Source of the DNA: Dasypus novemcinctus
Lineage: Eukaryota > Chordata > Mammalia > Cingulata > Dasypodidae
Direction of reading: 5' to 3'
Assembly: GCF_030445035.2 (NCBI RefSeq)
Contig: NC_080680.1
Span: 112,990,228 to 113,054,227, forward strand
DNA length: 64,000 nt
Shown piece by piece: positions 11,093 to 23,400 of this stretch; the first letter of the stretch is position 1; each line of letters begins with the position of its first letter. Under the pieces are notes generated by a model. That model had not been told where the DNA came from, made no database searches, and saw only the letters and a program-made list of their open reading frames with translations. The position numbers and the translations under genes were made by a program.

Positions 11093-11640
11093 TCTTTCTT
11101 CTGGAGAAATCTGTGCCAAGTGCTCCTGCCAAGCTTTCAGTTTGGAGACAAGTGGAGATAGCCAATACCACATGCCAGGGTGTTGTCATCATGTCTTCCT
11201 TGAGTTAATTTTTTCTTTTTGGTAAAAATGGGGGAATTAAGTACTATTTAAGGACTATCATTCTTGAAAACACACTACACATTTATTATTAAGATTATTA
11301 AGGATAATGTGGACCCACTACCCAATCCCATCCCCAGATTAAGCTGATTTCTTCAATTCCTGACAGCTTGTCAGCAGTCAATTGAAAACTCTCCATTGCT
11401 AAAGGTATTTGGCTCTGAGTAATTACTAAGAGAATGTTGTGATTTCTGGCATGGGAAACACAGTATAAGTCTCACTGAAATTACTATGGAATCCATGAAA
11501 TATAATTACCAAACAGGCTGAATGAATGGCATCTGCTGGCACTGCCAAATCAATCTGGGTACTGTTGTCAAACAGCAGCTGTCAAGCCCTTTTACTGCAT
11601 GAACTTGGATATCCTAATCAATCCACTGTTCACAAAAATT
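11093..11640. other. unique sequence, no feature recognised
   Basis: AT-rich; no repeat family or exon could be recognised. Confidence 0.5.
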
Positions 11641-12852
11641 AACCTTTTTCTTTTGTGATCATTATAGATTCATATGTAGTTGTAAAAAAAAAGAATACAG
11701 AGAGAGCCAGTGTGCCTTTTACTCAGCTTCCTCCCAGTAGTAACATCTTACAAATCTATAGTGCAATCTCACAACCAGGCTATTGACACTGATATAGTCA
11801 AGACTCAGAACATTCCATTGTCACCAGGCTCCCTTCTGTTGCCCTTTTGTAACCACACCCACTTCCCTCCTGTCCTCACCTCCTTTTTAACCACTGACAG
11901 TCACTAACTAGTTCTTCATTTCTAAAATTTTGTCCTTTCAAGAAATGTTATAAAAATGAAATCAAATAATTTACAATCTTTTGGAATTGGCTTTTTTCAC
12001 TCCATGTAATTCTCTGAAGATTCGTTTACATTCTTTCATATAGCAACAGTTTGTTCTTTTTTATTTTTATTGTTTGGTAGTATGTATGGGTTTTGGAAAT
12101 TTCTTTTTGGAAGATTTTTAAATTAGAAATTCAATTTCTTTAATAGTTATAGGACTATTCAAACTATCTCTTTCATATTGGGTGAATGGTAGTAGTTTGT
12201 GTTTTTTTCAGGGAATTAGTTCCTTTGTCAAATTTCTGTGAGCAGAGTTATTCATAGTCTTCCCTTATTATCCTTTTGATATTGTTAAAGTCTGTAGTGA
12301 TATGCCCTATTTTATTCCTGATATTGATCATTTGTGTAGTCTTTTTTTTGTTTTTGCTGGTCTTGTTAGAGTTTGTCAATTTTACAGTTTTTTCCCCCAA
12401 GTACCAGCTTTTTTTTTCTCATTTATTATTCTCTATTGTTCTTTTGTTTTCAATTCCATTGATTTCTGCTGTTGTCTTTATTTCTTTCCATCTGATTGCT
12501 TTTGGTTTATTTTGCTCTCCTTTTCAAAAGTAGTAGCTTTGATGATTGATTTGAGACTCTTCATATTTTTAAATATATGTATTTAATACTATAAATTTCC
12601 CTCTTAGCACTGTTTTAGCTATGCCCCACAAATTTTGCTGTGCTGTATATTTATTTTCATTCAGTTTAATGTACTTTTTAAATTACCGTCAGTCTTCTTT
12701 TTCACACCATAGATTATTTAGCAATGTTTTGTTTAGTTTCCATGTGTTTGGAGATTTTCCTCTCATCTTTCTGTTATTGACTTCTAGTTTGATTCTATTT
12801 CAAATCACACATTCTACATGATTTCAAGTCTTTAAAATTTTTAAGTCTTTTT
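11641..12852 (-). mobile_element. old L1, 3' UTR then ORF2 part (antisense)
   Basis: On the minus strand, 12840 to about 12080 is decayed ORF2 sequence; on the plus strand it reads 'ttttattcctgatattgatc', 'attgatttctgctgttgtc', 'gcactgttttagctatgccc'. 11641-12070 is an L1-type 3' UTR region ('cttcctcccagtagtaacat', 'ggaattggcttttttcactc'). About 12075 is an internal deletion joining the two. Open frames at 12276-12821 are reversed ORF2 shadows. Confidence 0.75.
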
Positions 12853-13387
12853 TTAAATTTATTTTTTAATTCATTTTTTTAATATTACATTAAAAAAATA
12901 TGAGGTCCCCACGTACCCCCCATAGCAACATTCTCTTCCATCATCATGACATATTCACTGCATTTGGTGAATACATCTCTGAGCATCACTGCTCCTCATG
13001 GTCAATGGTCCACATCATAGCCCACACTCTCCCATGTTCCATCCAGTGGGCCACGGGAGGACCTACAATGTCTGGTAATTGTCCCTGCAGCACCACCCAG
13101 GACAACTCCAAGTCCTGAAAATGCCTTCACATCTCATCTCTTCCTCCCATTCCCCACACCCAGCAGCCACCATGGCCACTTTTTCCACACCAATGCCACA
13201 TTTTCTTTGATTACTAACCACAATAGTTCACGAATAGAATATCAGTAAGTCCACTCTAATCCATATTCTGTTCCTCCATCCTGTGGACCTTGGATTGGTT
13301 GTGTCCATTCCACATCTATGTCAGGAGGGGACTTAGATTCCACATGGATGCTGGATGCAATCCTCCTGCTTTCAGTTGTAGGCACTC
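12853..13387 (-). mobile_element. young L1 3' UTR, 5'-truncated, with TSD
   Basis: 535 bp homologous to the end of the 28296-29751 unit, including the 'ccatggtggctgctgggtg' and 'gcccactggatggaac' blocks (complement here). It is inserted into the antisense L1. A perfect 12-bp duplication TTAAGTCTTTTT flanks it at 12841-12852 and 13388-13399, and the tail is A-rich on the minus strand. The G-quadruplex tract is shortened here to two G runs. Confidence 0.9.
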
Positions 13388-14022
13388 TTAAGTCTTTTTA
13401 TATGGCCCAGGAAATATCTTGGTGTATGTTCTTTGGCCACTTGAAAATAATATATATTGTATTGCTGTTGGGTTGCATATGCTATAAATGTCAAATACAT
13501 TATGTTGGATGGTAGTGCTGTTGAGTTCTTCCATAACCTTGCTTATTTTCTTTCTAGTTGTTCTATCAGTTGTAGTGAAAGGAATGCTGAAGTCTCCAGA
13601 TGTAAGTATAGAATTGTTTATTGTTTATTTCAGTCATATTGGTCTCTGCTTCACATATTTTGTAGGTCTGTTGTTTTGTGCATACACATTTGGTATTGCT
13701 ATGTCTTCTTGTTGGGTTGACCCTTTTATCAATATATAATGTCTTTCTCTGTCACTCTAAAGTATACCTTATCTGATATGAATATAATATTCTATTTTTC
13801 TTTGATTAATGTTTACATGCAATATATTTTCCATCCTTTTACTTTCAACCTGCCTATATAGCTATATTTGAAGTTAGTTTCTTGTAGACAGAATATAGGT
13901 GGGTCATGTTTTTTAATCCACTATACCAATCTTTGTCTTTTAATTGGTGCATTTAAACCATTTTCATTAATGTTATTATTGATATATCAGGGTTTAAGTG
14001 TGGCATTTTATTCCTTGTTTTC
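13388..14022 (-). mobile_element. old L1 ORF2 continued (antisense)
   Basis: Continues the L1 interrupted at 12852, with 'tatatggcccaggaaatatc', 'tgctgaagtctccagatgt' and 'tttcttgtagacagaatata' on the plus strand, all in ORF2 order. Confidence 0.75.
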
Positions 14023-14441
14023 CTTTTTTTTTTTAAGATTTTTTACTTGTTTCTCTCCCCTTCCCCGCCCCCCAGTTGTCTGCTCTCTGTGTCCATTCAC
14101 TGTGTGTTCTTCTGTGACCTCTTCTATCCTTATCAGTGACACCAGGAATCTCTGTTTCTTTTTGTTGCGTCATCTTGTTGTGTCAGCTCTTCATGTGTGC
14201 GGTGCCATTCTTGGGCAGGCTTCACTTCCTTTTGTGCTGGGTGGCTCTCCTTATGGGGCACACTCCTTGCACGTGGGGCTCCCCTACACAGGAGACACCC
14301 CTGCATGGCATGGCACTCCTTGCATGAATCAGCACTGTGCATGGACCAGCTCCACACGGGTCAAGGAGGCCCAGGGTTTGAACTGTGGACCTCCCATGTG
14401 GTAGGTGGATGCCCTATCCATTGGGCCAAGTCCGCTTCCCA
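14023..14441 (-). mobile_element. DAS SINE, long form with body
   Basis: Minus strand begins GGGAAGCGGACTTGGCCCAA, then a box-B-like GGTCCACAGTTCAAACC and a ~300-bp body ending in an A-rich tail (T run at 14023-14034 on the plus strand). Flanks at 14009-14022 and 14442-14455 match 13/14 (TATTCCTTGTTTTC versus TATTTCTTGTTTTC). Same long form as 47981-48391. The several open frames across it are not genes. Confidence 0.9.
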
Positions 14442-15110
14442 TATTTCTTGTTTTCTATTTGTTCTCTCTGTTCTCTTTTTCTTTCTTTCTTGGGAGTCAT
14501 GTGAACATTTTTTAGAATTACATTTTGATTTATCTAAAGTGTTTTTGAGAGTATTTCCTTGTATAACTATTTTGGTGGTTGTTCTAGATATTATATCTTT
14601 TGTACATAACTTATCACTGTCTAGCAAAGTCATCCTTTTACTGGTTTGAGTGAAGTATGGATCTTATCTCCCTTGATGCCCCTATACCCTCCCCCATTTA
14701 TTATATAATTGTCACAAATATTTGTTCTTCACACACTTAAAACTGCTTCAGTCATTTTTATAATTTTTGCTTCAGCCATAATTTAAGAGTAGGAAAGCCT
14801 ATTTTATGTATCTATATTTTTGCTTACCACATTTCTTCTTTATGCCTAATGATCCAAGGTGCATTTTTCTTCATTTCCTTTTGGTTTATAGAAATTCCTT
14901 TAGCCATTGTTTTAGGGAAGATCTACTGGAGATAATTCCCTCTTTTTCTTCATTTGAAAATGTACTGGTTTTCACTTCCTTCCTAAAGGGTGTTTTCACT
15001 CATTATAGGATTTGGGGTGACTACTTTCCCTTTAGCACTTAAAAAATATTTTTCTACTTTATCTCACCTCAGTGTTTTCAGATGGGAGAGAGCTGCTGCT
15101 ATGCAAATGT
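14442..15110 (-). mobile_element. old L1 (antisense), ORF2 5' part / ORF1 side
   Basis: Continues the same L1: 'gttctagatattatatcttt', 'ttcatttgaaaatgtactgg', 'tttcagatgggagagagctg' on the plus strand. No intact frame. Confidence 0.65.
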
Positions 15111-15223
15111 TTTACCCCTATAAATAAGGTATCATTTTGCTTTGACTGTTTTCAATATTTTCTTAGCCCTTAGTCTTCAGAAGTTTAATTATGGTGTATC
15201 ATGGCATAAATTTCTGTGGTTTT

Positions 15224-15349
15224 CTCTGCTTCCTGACTCAGAAGAGGAGGAAGCAAGCCTTCTAGCATTCGAAACTGTGGGCCAATAAATTCTTTTGTTA
15301 AGTCAACTCATTTTATATATTTCTTTTAGCAGCTAGGAAACTAAAACAC
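15224..15349 (+). mobile_element. MLT1-like LTR, 3' end only
   Basis: 'gaaactgtgggccaataaat' followed by 'gcagctaggaaactaaaac' matches the polyadenylation/end region of MaLR LTRs. Confidence 0.55.
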
Positions 15350-15510
15350 TCTTTGTGCCTCAATTTCCTCATTGCAAAATGGGGATATTAATAAAACCTA
15401 GTTCATAGGAATACCATGAGGATTGAATGGGCAAAAACCCTTAGAATAGTGTCTGGCATATAATAAATGTTAGTAAGTATTAACTGTTAGTATTGTGGCT
15501 GTTAGAGAAA
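15350..15510 (+). mobile_element. MIR SINE, 3' half
   Basis: 'gcctcaatttcctcattgca', 'aaatggggatattaataaaa' and 'gtgtctggcatataataaat' are in MIR order. Confidence 0.75.
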
Positions 15511-16065
15511 GAAAATATTTCCAGATTAAAGGTCAAAGATACAAAAAGGAAGAAAAAGCAAACCTTGACTGTATAAATCAATATTAATGTTTTATGGGAC
15601 TAAAATAAAAGTAGAGAATCAAATTAAGTAGCAATAGTAGCATAAAAATTAAAGTAAGATTATTTGGAATTAAAGAGGTTTAAAGTCTGTGTTTTATTTG
15701 GGAGGAGACTAAATATATCAGTTAACAGTAGATTTGAAAATTTTGAACATGTGTATTAAAATTTCTTGTAAAACAATTAAAAGAAAAGCCATAAAGTATA
15801 TAACTAGAATATATCATTGTAAAGTTATTCTGAAAAATAGATTAATTAATATGATGTACTTAGAATAATACCTCATACATAGTAAGCACTAGCTATGTGA
15901 TTTATATCTGTATGTTTACTCAAGAGTCTCCAAGGGATGCACAAAGGTGAAATTTTTTATTACTCTGGATGGTCATGTTTAACTATCATCTTTTTTATAG
16001 TTTATTTTCTATTTTTATGTTATGTTTATGCTCTGCATTTTCATTAAAAAAATGAAGAGCACATT
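15511..16065. other. AT-rich sequence, probably LINE-derived
   Basis: Base composition and A-runs suggest an old L1 tail, but no block is diagnostic. Confidence 0.35.
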
Positions 16066-16350
16066 TTTTAAAAACCTTCCCAGAAAAAATAGTCTATTAA
16101 AATTATAATAAAAAGACAAGAGGCAACTAAAGTTGGCCAGGCAGATATTAAAGAGAAGAACCAAATAGAAGTTTGAGAAATTAAAAATATATTCATTGAA
16201 ATTAGAAACAAAATGGATGGGTTAAACTTTAGATTAAACAGAGTTGAAGAAAGCGTTAGTAAACAGGAAAACAGTTATGAGGAAATCACTCAGAATATAG
16301 CCCAAGCAGACAAGGAGTAAATAATATGAAAGAGATTAAGAGTATAGATT
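16066..16350 (+). mobile_element. old L1 ORF1-region fragment
   Basis: 'attagaaacaaaatggatgg', 'gattaaacagagttgaagaa' and 'aaatcactcagaatatagcc' follow the coiled-coil coding part of old L1 ORF1. Stops in all frames. Confidence 0.55.
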
Positions 16351-17839
16351 GTAGAGAGAAGGGGTTGTTGTGAAGATTAAGGATAATTTGGTCAAGCATC
16401 TTATTGACATATAGAAAAAGGTCAAAAAATGGTGGCTATGGTTATTATTCATGTTTCTGAATGATTACAGAAAGAGTCATATATTTTATGACATGGAAAT
16501 TAAAATATCTCCAAAATGTCAAAGAAAAAAACATACTTTTGCATGATTTTCTGAAAACAACAACAGCAATAAATTTCCAACTCAGACTTCACTGTTTGTA
16601 AAAGAAATTCCATTTTAATGTTGAACCTTTTCCTCTCAGACCCTGTTTACTCATTCCCCAAGCTGGACAAACCAATTTATTTAACTGGCATTAGTCATCC
16701 TGTCTAAAAGCAAAAATATACCACAACTGTGTAGAAAATCCTCAACTCTCCTGTAAACCAAAAATAGATGGTGCTCTTACGTGGACCAATTTATATATGG
16801 AGTTGTATTCAGTGGAAACAGATATTGGCCCCTCAAAGCCTTGAGAATCAACATAGGTCTATACTCTATGTTTTCCCAAAGGAATCAATGCAAAGATTTG
16901 GAAGAATACAACAAATAGGAAAAAAAATACTCTCTAGATATTAGTCCCTCTTTTCCATCCCTCTTGTTTACTTTCCCACATTCTCTGTGTGGTTTTTCTC
17001 AATATCATGCTATTTTCACCTTCACCCTTGGGCCACACACCCCATCCCATCTCTTGATCAGTACCTATCACCAGAACTTCTTTCCCCACACACAGGCTTT
17101 GCTGAAATATTCCAGGATGCCTAGAGAATTCCAAGTTTTTATGTCCCCGATCCTCTTTTATTCCCTGTGAAGGGAAGAACACAAGAGATCTTTAAAGTAA
17201 AGTTTTTTTCCTATGATTCTCAAATTCTTATGGTGAGTGTAAGCAAAATCTAAACAACCAGCTTAATTAAATAACCCATATGAACAAGTAGTCATTCCTA
17301 ACTGTACAGATAGAATCACACTGCCTCCAACATTCGAGAATGTCTAAGTTCACCCCTGAGCAGTCTGTTGAGGAAACATAAAGTCTACAACCATGAAAGG
17401 AGGGGATCATTTCCAGGGTTTCTGTATAGGAGGAAGAAACAAATATCATTGTGAAACACTATGCTACATAAAAGTATCCCATGAAATGCTTATATACAAA
17501 AGGTGTCTCAACCACTACCACTTCCTGAGAATTTCATAGCATCAGGAAGTGTCATGTCCGGAAATACTTGCAATTATAAGGGGTTTTAATTATCCTTACA
17601 ATAATCACCTGATGTTTCACACTCAGAATTATAAAAGTTCCTATTGTTGTAATCAGTTAGGTACACAATGACATGTCTGCCCTCTCTCAAGCATTTTCCT
17701 TTCTCTGGGGTCACTGGTATTCTACAATTGTACTGTAATTTTGTAACAAAAACATCACACAGAATTTGACCTAAATATGAGATTTAAATGCAGCCACATG
17801 TTTGAGTATCTACTCATAATAGAATCCTTACAATAAGCT
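16351..17839. other. unique sequence, no feature recognised
   Basis: 16351-16450 resembles the end of a forward MIR. The remainder, including small overlapping frames at 16934-17182, has no recognisable family or motif. Confidence 0.45.
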
Positions 17840-17990
17840 ACTCAAATTGCCTGCATTTTCTACATTTTAAGATGAGTAACTTAAGGCTCTCATGGGGTAA
17901 GTAACTTGTCCAAAGTCAGTCATCAAATAAATGTCAAACCTGAGACCTTAGACCATACTTCTCTCACTTTAAGTACAATGTTATTTCTGC
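17840..17990 (-). mobile_element. MIR SINE
   Basis: 'acattttaagatgagtaact', 'aacttgtccaaagtcagtca' and 'caaacctgagaccttagacc' match reversed MIR. Confidence 0.65.
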
Positions 17991-18229
17991 AGCCCAGTCA
18001 GGGAATTTAAGCAATATAAATGAGGCCACCTATCAATGTGGAAACTGTGCTGTGCCAAGACCACAAGGCTGCAGATCTAGTTCAGGACAATTAACTTTCC
18101 TCTGTCCCATGGTCTAAACTCTAAATCCTGGCTAGAGTTTAGGCAAATTAGTCACAACAGCACCTGAGAGTTTATGGGTGGCTAACAAAATGAGTAATTT
18201 CTCACATGTACATAGTATTTCTACATTTT

Positions 18230-18430
18230 AACTTTTTCTTTCATATATATTATCCATTTTGAACCATAAAAATAGGGTAGGGTGGATTTTACCATCCTTA
18301 TTCTATATCTAAGGAAACTTGGGCTTAGAGAGGGTATGATGTGACTGCCAAAGACCACACAACTGGTAAGTGAGAGGCAGAACCCAGGGCCTCTGACTCC
18401 AACCTGAATGCTCTTCCCACTGTCCCAGAG
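18230..18430 (-). mobile_element. MIR SINE
   Basis: 'ctaaggaaacttgggcttag', 'aagaccacacaactggtaag', 'ggcagaacccagggcctctg' and 'gaatgctcttcccactgtcc' give an almost complete reversed MIR. Confidence 0.8.
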
Positions 18431-19200
18431 TTACCACCAACGGGCTCAGAATATTCCCTGAGGCACAAAATACAACCTTTAAGTTTATGGCTTCTCAAGA
18501 GACATTGGAGGCATCTTTGGGGGATGACCACTCATTCATATCTTCCCGGCTGTGCCCATGTTGTTCTCCATCACCCTGGTGCTTGTTGGATTTCTTAGGC
18601 ATTATCATCCCTAAAGCAATGCCAAATGAGCAATGCCTGATTTCCTGAGACATTTACCCATGTAAGATCTATGGGCCAGGAGCCCCACCCAAGGGAGCAA
18701 GTATAGACATTTGGTGGTTCTCTCTCCAACATTCATCCCTCCTTCCTTCTTCCTAACCCTACCCTGACTTTCCTAGTAATGTGTTTTGTGTGGAAGTAAT
18801 CCTTAATGCTGATTCCCTGAAAATATCACAATAAACAGCTGATAAAAACAAAACTGAGTATATTCTTATTGCAGAAAGGTAAGAATCACGGGTCAGGATA
18901 TTTATGAGATTTTGGAGTCCAGTTTAAGGTGGGCATCCAGTGAGGAGAAGCTAAATTTGGATGGAAAAGGGATCATAATATAACAGTTTGGGTTTGGTAG
19001 ACACAGCAAAATAAGGGTTATGAGGTAGGATTTCAAAGAATCTTAGAGAGTAAATAGTGATCTGATGCTATTTATAGAAATTTTAAGTTTAATATTCATT
19101 CAAATGGGCTTTTGGGGGGGGAGGGGCAGGAAATTCCTGTAATGAACAATAAAGTAATCTATAACTTTTATCTTCTTGGGCAAGATTTTCCTGGAAGAAT
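18431..19200. other. unique sequence, no feature recognised
   Basis: No family, exon or RNA gene recognised. A short G run sits near 19113. Confidence 0.5.
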
Positions 19201-19292
19201 AAAACTACATTGATGAAGAAAGTGGAATAGTAAAATTATATTAATGAAGACAGCCAAATAGTGAAATCATGTTGATGTAGCTAGTAAATTGT
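19201..19292. repeat. three-copy 31-bp degenerate minisatellite
   Basis: Units 19201-19231, 19232-19262 and 19263-19292 align without gaps, apart from the shorter last unit. Each has a core of 'aaa(c/t)(t/a)(a/t)' then 'ATTGATGAAG'-like sequence and ends near 'aatagt'. Identity by eye is roughly 65-75%. Confidence 0.7.
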
Positions 19293-19749
19293 GTGAGTGT
19301 AGATCTATTCAGTTCTGAATCCCTTCCTCATCCCCAGGGTTGTACCTTGATCAGCTTAAATGAATCAGCATAGTCCATTGCCCTGATCACAATGACTGGC
19401 TCAGCAATGAGCACACAAACCATTCAGGCCAAGCAGAGCCAATGGAGTCTTATCATTCAGTTATCTGCAAAATAGACTTTCTAATATCCGCTAAATTCCA
19501 GCCCGAGAGTCTATACTCCCACATGTTGCTAACAGTGACCTTGCAATCCCAAGGACAAAGGCTTCCTGGAATAGAGACAATGCTAAGGAAAAAGAACTGA
19601 GAAAGGAAAGAGAGCAACCAGGTTACAGTCTAATCATTTGAGCCAGTAAATCAAACCTTGAAGTCAACTCTAATGATGAAATTTTCAATTATGTAAACAA
19701 TGTAGTTCCTTTATAACGTAAGCTAATTTGAGGAGGATTACATGTAATA
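19293..19749. other. unique sequence, no feature recognised
   Basis: No repeat family or exon recognised. Confidence 0.5.
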
Positions 19750-20370
19750 CAAAGGCTTCTAACAGACACAGAGCTCATGCAAGATTTTCCTTTCATATTT
19801 CCTACTTGTGTGACTTTAAAAATGTCATTTCATTGCTCTAAACCTTGTTTTCTACATCCATGAGATGGAGATAATAGGATTGTTAAGAGAACTAAGGCAA
19901 TGTCTTAGTTTCCCAGGACTGCTGCAATGAAGTACTACAGACTAATTGGCTTAAACAACAGGAATTTATTGCCCCACAGTTTGGGAGGCTGGAAGTCCAA
20001 AATCAAGATGTTTACAGGATTGTGATTTCTCTGAAGTCCGTAGCATCCTGGAGGTGCCTTGCCAGTAATCTTCCATCACATGGCCATCTGTCTCCAAGTC
20101 TGTTTCATCCCTACCATGTCCAAGTTTCCTCTGCTTATATGCACTCTAGTCATACTGAATTAAGGTGCACCCTGATTCAGTTTGGCCTCACCTAAACATC
20201 TCCAAAGATTCCATATACAAACGGGTTCACATCCACAGGACTGGGAGTTAGGATTTGAACATATCTGGGGGGGGGGGGGAATGATTCAATCCATAACAGA
20301 TAATATATGCAAAATGCCTAGTCCAATTCCTGCATATAGTCTTCATTCAATAAATGGGTAACTCTAGCCA
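19750..20370 (+). mobile_element. MIR SINE split by an LTR
   Basis: The MIR front part (19750-19900: 'cttgtgtgactttaaaaatg', 'gagatggagataataggatt') resumes at 20299 with 'gcaaaatgcctagtccaatt' and 'cattcaataaatgggtaact'. The MLT1-like LTR at 19901-20298 sits exactly between. Confidence 0.8.
19901..20298 (-). mobile_element. MLT1-like MaLR solo LTR
   Basis: Begins TGTCTTAGTTTCCCAGGACT, contains 'caacaggaatttattgcccc' and 'ggttcacatccacaggactg', has a 13-nt G run near 20269 and ends 'caatccataaca'. Flanks GGCAA and GATAA match only 3/5, but the split MIR defines the insertion exactly. Confidence 0.85.
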
Positions 20371-21130
20371 TGGCTCTACAACTAACCAGACAAATGACTC
20401 AGGTAAGCTGCTGAACCTCTCTGAACCAACAAGCCACCATCTATAATGTTTTAAGACCATTAACTGGTCTCTGAACACCTAACTCCCAGATTTCATTATC
20501 TTTCTACAAGCTGGAATGGATTAAACTGGAAATTCCCTTCCAGGCCCTGCCACAGTAATTCAACAAGTCAATCCTCAAGGGATGATATATTGGTATTTGA
20601 TGCCTGCCAGGGTTCTTGGCCATGATAACACACGGGGCACTGAGATAACTAACACTTGGTCACCACTGAGCAGATACCAAGTAACAGGTCAGATTTGGGA
20701 AGCTGGATGGATAAATATTAGACTTTATCAGAATTCAAACAACTCCAATTACCAAACCAAAGAGTTCTGGGGGAGAATTGTAATCCCTCTTCCGCTCTGA
20801 AGAACCAGAAATCATAATGCAATTTTGTCACACTGCCCAGAAGATAATGCTTTTCTAGCTGGTAAATAAAGGTGGGTACTAGCTTACGTGTTTAAAGTCA
20901 GTGCATGCCTATACTCTCCCTCCTTCAGGAAAAGAAAAGAAAAGAAAAAATCAGTGCTGGATGAACAAGAGACACTGCCAAGAGACCAAGAGATTGGAGG
21001 TGGGTTTTGCCTATAGCCAATCTGAGAATTCTGGTCACAGGAGGGCCAGTCTGAGGAATTATCAAGTGATTATTCAAAATGTCACATCCAGGAAAAAGAA
21101 GTCTGTTACTTCATTTTCATGTTGGCATCA
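20371..21130. other. unique sequence, no feature recognised
   Basis: Open frames at 20582-20800 and 20901-21158 show no domain and no splice context. Confidence 0.5.
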
Positions 21131-21600
21131 TTCCAAGGTCCACAGGATGGAGGAATAGAATATGGATTAGAGTGGACTTACTGCTCATGAACTATTGTGA
21201 TTAGTAATTGAAGAAAATGTGGCATTGGTGTGGAGACAGTGGCCATGGTGGCTGCTGGGTGTGGGGAATGGGAGGAAGAGATGAGATGTGGAGGCGTTTT
21301 CGGGACTTGGAGTTGTCCTGGGTGATGCTGCAGGGACAGTTACTGGACATTGTATGTCCTCCCATGGCCCACTGGATGGAACGTGGGAGAGTGTGGGCTA
21401 TGATGTGGATCATTGACCATGAGGTGCAGCGGTGCTCAGAGATGTATTCACCAAATGCAACGAATGTCTCATGATGATGGAGGAGATTGTTGCTATGGGG
21501 GGAGGAGTAGGGTGAGGAGGGTGGGGGGTATATGGAGACCTCATATTTTTTAATGTAATATTAAAAAAATAAATAAAGACAAAAAAATAAATAAATAAAA
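21131..21600 (+). mobile_element. young L1 3' UTR, 5'-truncated
   Basis: About 470 bp homologous to the end of 28296-29751: 'tggaggaatagaatatggat', 'ccatggtggctgctgggtg', 'gcccactggatggaacgtg', a G-quadruplex-type tract at 21497-21528, then 'aatgtaatattaaaaaaata' and an A/T-rich tail of AAAT repeats. I could not find a convincing target-site duplication. Confidence 0.85.
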
Positions 21601-21764
21601 GCTTTGTCAACACAAACAACGAGAGTTGGGGGACCAAAGCAATCATCTGGGTAATTCAAGTCAAAAATGTTTTCTCCTAAATGATTCAACTGAGGCAAAA
21701 TAATTTTCCCTTCTGAATTACCTAGACAATAATCTTAACCCTAATTAATACCTTATATTTGTGT

Positions 21765-21960
21765 AGCTCTTTACTGCTTCAAAGTCCTTTTACTTACCTG
21801 GTTCTCACAATAAGCTGATTTTATAAATAAGGAAAGTAGAGAACTGAAAGGTAAAGTGACCTGTCCAAAGTCATCAACCATTAAATTGTAGGTGAGATTC
21901 AAGTGGTGTATGATATGGCAAGGACAAGAAATTAATTACAATTCTTTCCAGTTAGAGGGC
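21765..21960 (-). mobile_element. MIR SINE
   Basis: 'ttcaaagtccttttacttac', 'ataaggaaagtagagaactg' and 'gtgacctgtccaaagtcatc' follow reversed MIR. Confidence 0.7.
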
Positions 21961-22149
21961 CCTGGGGATCCAGGTGTGAGATTGAGGACTAGAACCTAAT
22001 TCTTTGGATTCTTATTCTTCGTAATATAGTGCTGCATCTCATCTCACCACTAGAAACATCTTATAATTGATCACATTATAGGCATCAAGATCTGCTAGCA
22101 GCACCCAGAAGTCAATTCTTCAGGGAGAAGATAATGCAGCAACTTAGTC

Positions 22150-22350
22150 ATGGAAAGGAACTCCAGTTCACTGAACAATTTTTGTGTGCTAGGCCAGCTG
22201 CTAAGCAATTTAAATGTATTAATTAGTTATGTCATTCTCTCAAAAGCCCAATGAGGTGGAAATTATTATCCTAAATTAAGACATCACAGAGTTTAGAGAA
22301 TTTGGTGAGTCCATATCCTTAGTGCAATGCCGAGGATACCATTTCAATTC
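22150..22350 (-). mobile_element. MIR SINE
   Basis: 'ttttgtgtgctaggccagct', 'aaaagcccaatgaggtggaa' and 'attattatcctaaattaaga' follow reversed MIR. Confidence 0.65.
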
Positions 22351-22680
22351 CAGCTTCCCTTAGCAGGTCCCTTTCTTCCCAAAGGGAGCTTAGGTTAATG
22401 AGCAAAGCCATCCTTGCTTGCTGAGCCTTCATCACAAGTGCCTGCTGGTTGAAATCTGCACAGCAAGAGCACCAAGGCCACTGGCATACAAGGCTCGAGG
22501 GAAAGTCTTCGCCTGCCTAACGGGTGGGTGCTTGAAGGATATGAAATAGCAGAGATTGAACTCTTTTATGTGATCAACCAATCTCTGGTGGTAGAGTCCA
22601 ACTCATGAATACTATTTCAGTTCCAAAACCAAAAGCACTTACATGTGGTTCCTGGCTGTTTCTTTGTAGATTTTTATGTA
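22351..22680. other. unique sequence, no feature recognised
   Basis: No repeat family, exon or RNA gene recognised. Confidence 0.5.
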
Positions 22681-23400
22681 TTTCACAAAACACTCCAAAC
22701 CTTCTTAGCTACTAAATTCCCTTTGATTCCTTTCTCTACCCATCTAGCATATACCATGTTAGCATTATCTCGATTTTCCTACTTCTCATTCATTCAATTT
22801 ATGCCAATCTAGCTTAAAACTGAACCACTCTATCAACCCATCCCTTCCCAAGTTCACCAACAAACTTCACCTGACTACTTCAGGTGATCCTTTTCACTCT
22901 TCCTTTCTGTTCCTTTCTACAGCAGCATAAAGATATTGCTGATCACTCCAACCTCCTTGAATCTTGTTCTTCCATTATCTTCCATTATACCAAATCTCTC
23001 AGGAATCCCCTTTTGATTCTCCTTTCCTTCCTAGTTTCCTTTTTAGTATCTTCTTTTGCTGCTGACCTCTTAAATGTTGGAGTTCCTTAGGTTATGTGCC
23101 TTACCCTGCTCACTCTTGCTTCTCATATTCTCCTGGGGCTATCTCATGCCCTCTCCAGGCTTTATTTACCCTGTTTGCTAAGGACCTATAGATTTTTATT
23201 TCCATCACAAACTCCTCTAATGAACTTCAGATATCCCACAAAGCACCTATACTTTAATATGTCTCATATTAAACTCATGGTTGCCCCAAACCTGTTCCTC
23301 CTCCTGTGAACTTATGCTCACTTAACATGATTCACCCACTTATTCTCAAAAGCCAGATCCCTGGGAGTCATTCTTCATCCTTGTAGGAGCATCCCAGCCT
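22681..23400 (+). mobile_element. L2, upstream 3' segment
   Basis: 'ccaacctccttgaatcttgt', 'ctcatattctcctggggcta', 'ttaaactcatggttgcccca', 'cctgttcctcctcctgtgaa' and 'gatccctgggagtcattct' follow the L2 region upstream of its 3' end. The 60-70-codon frames inside have no coding support. Confidence 0.65.
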
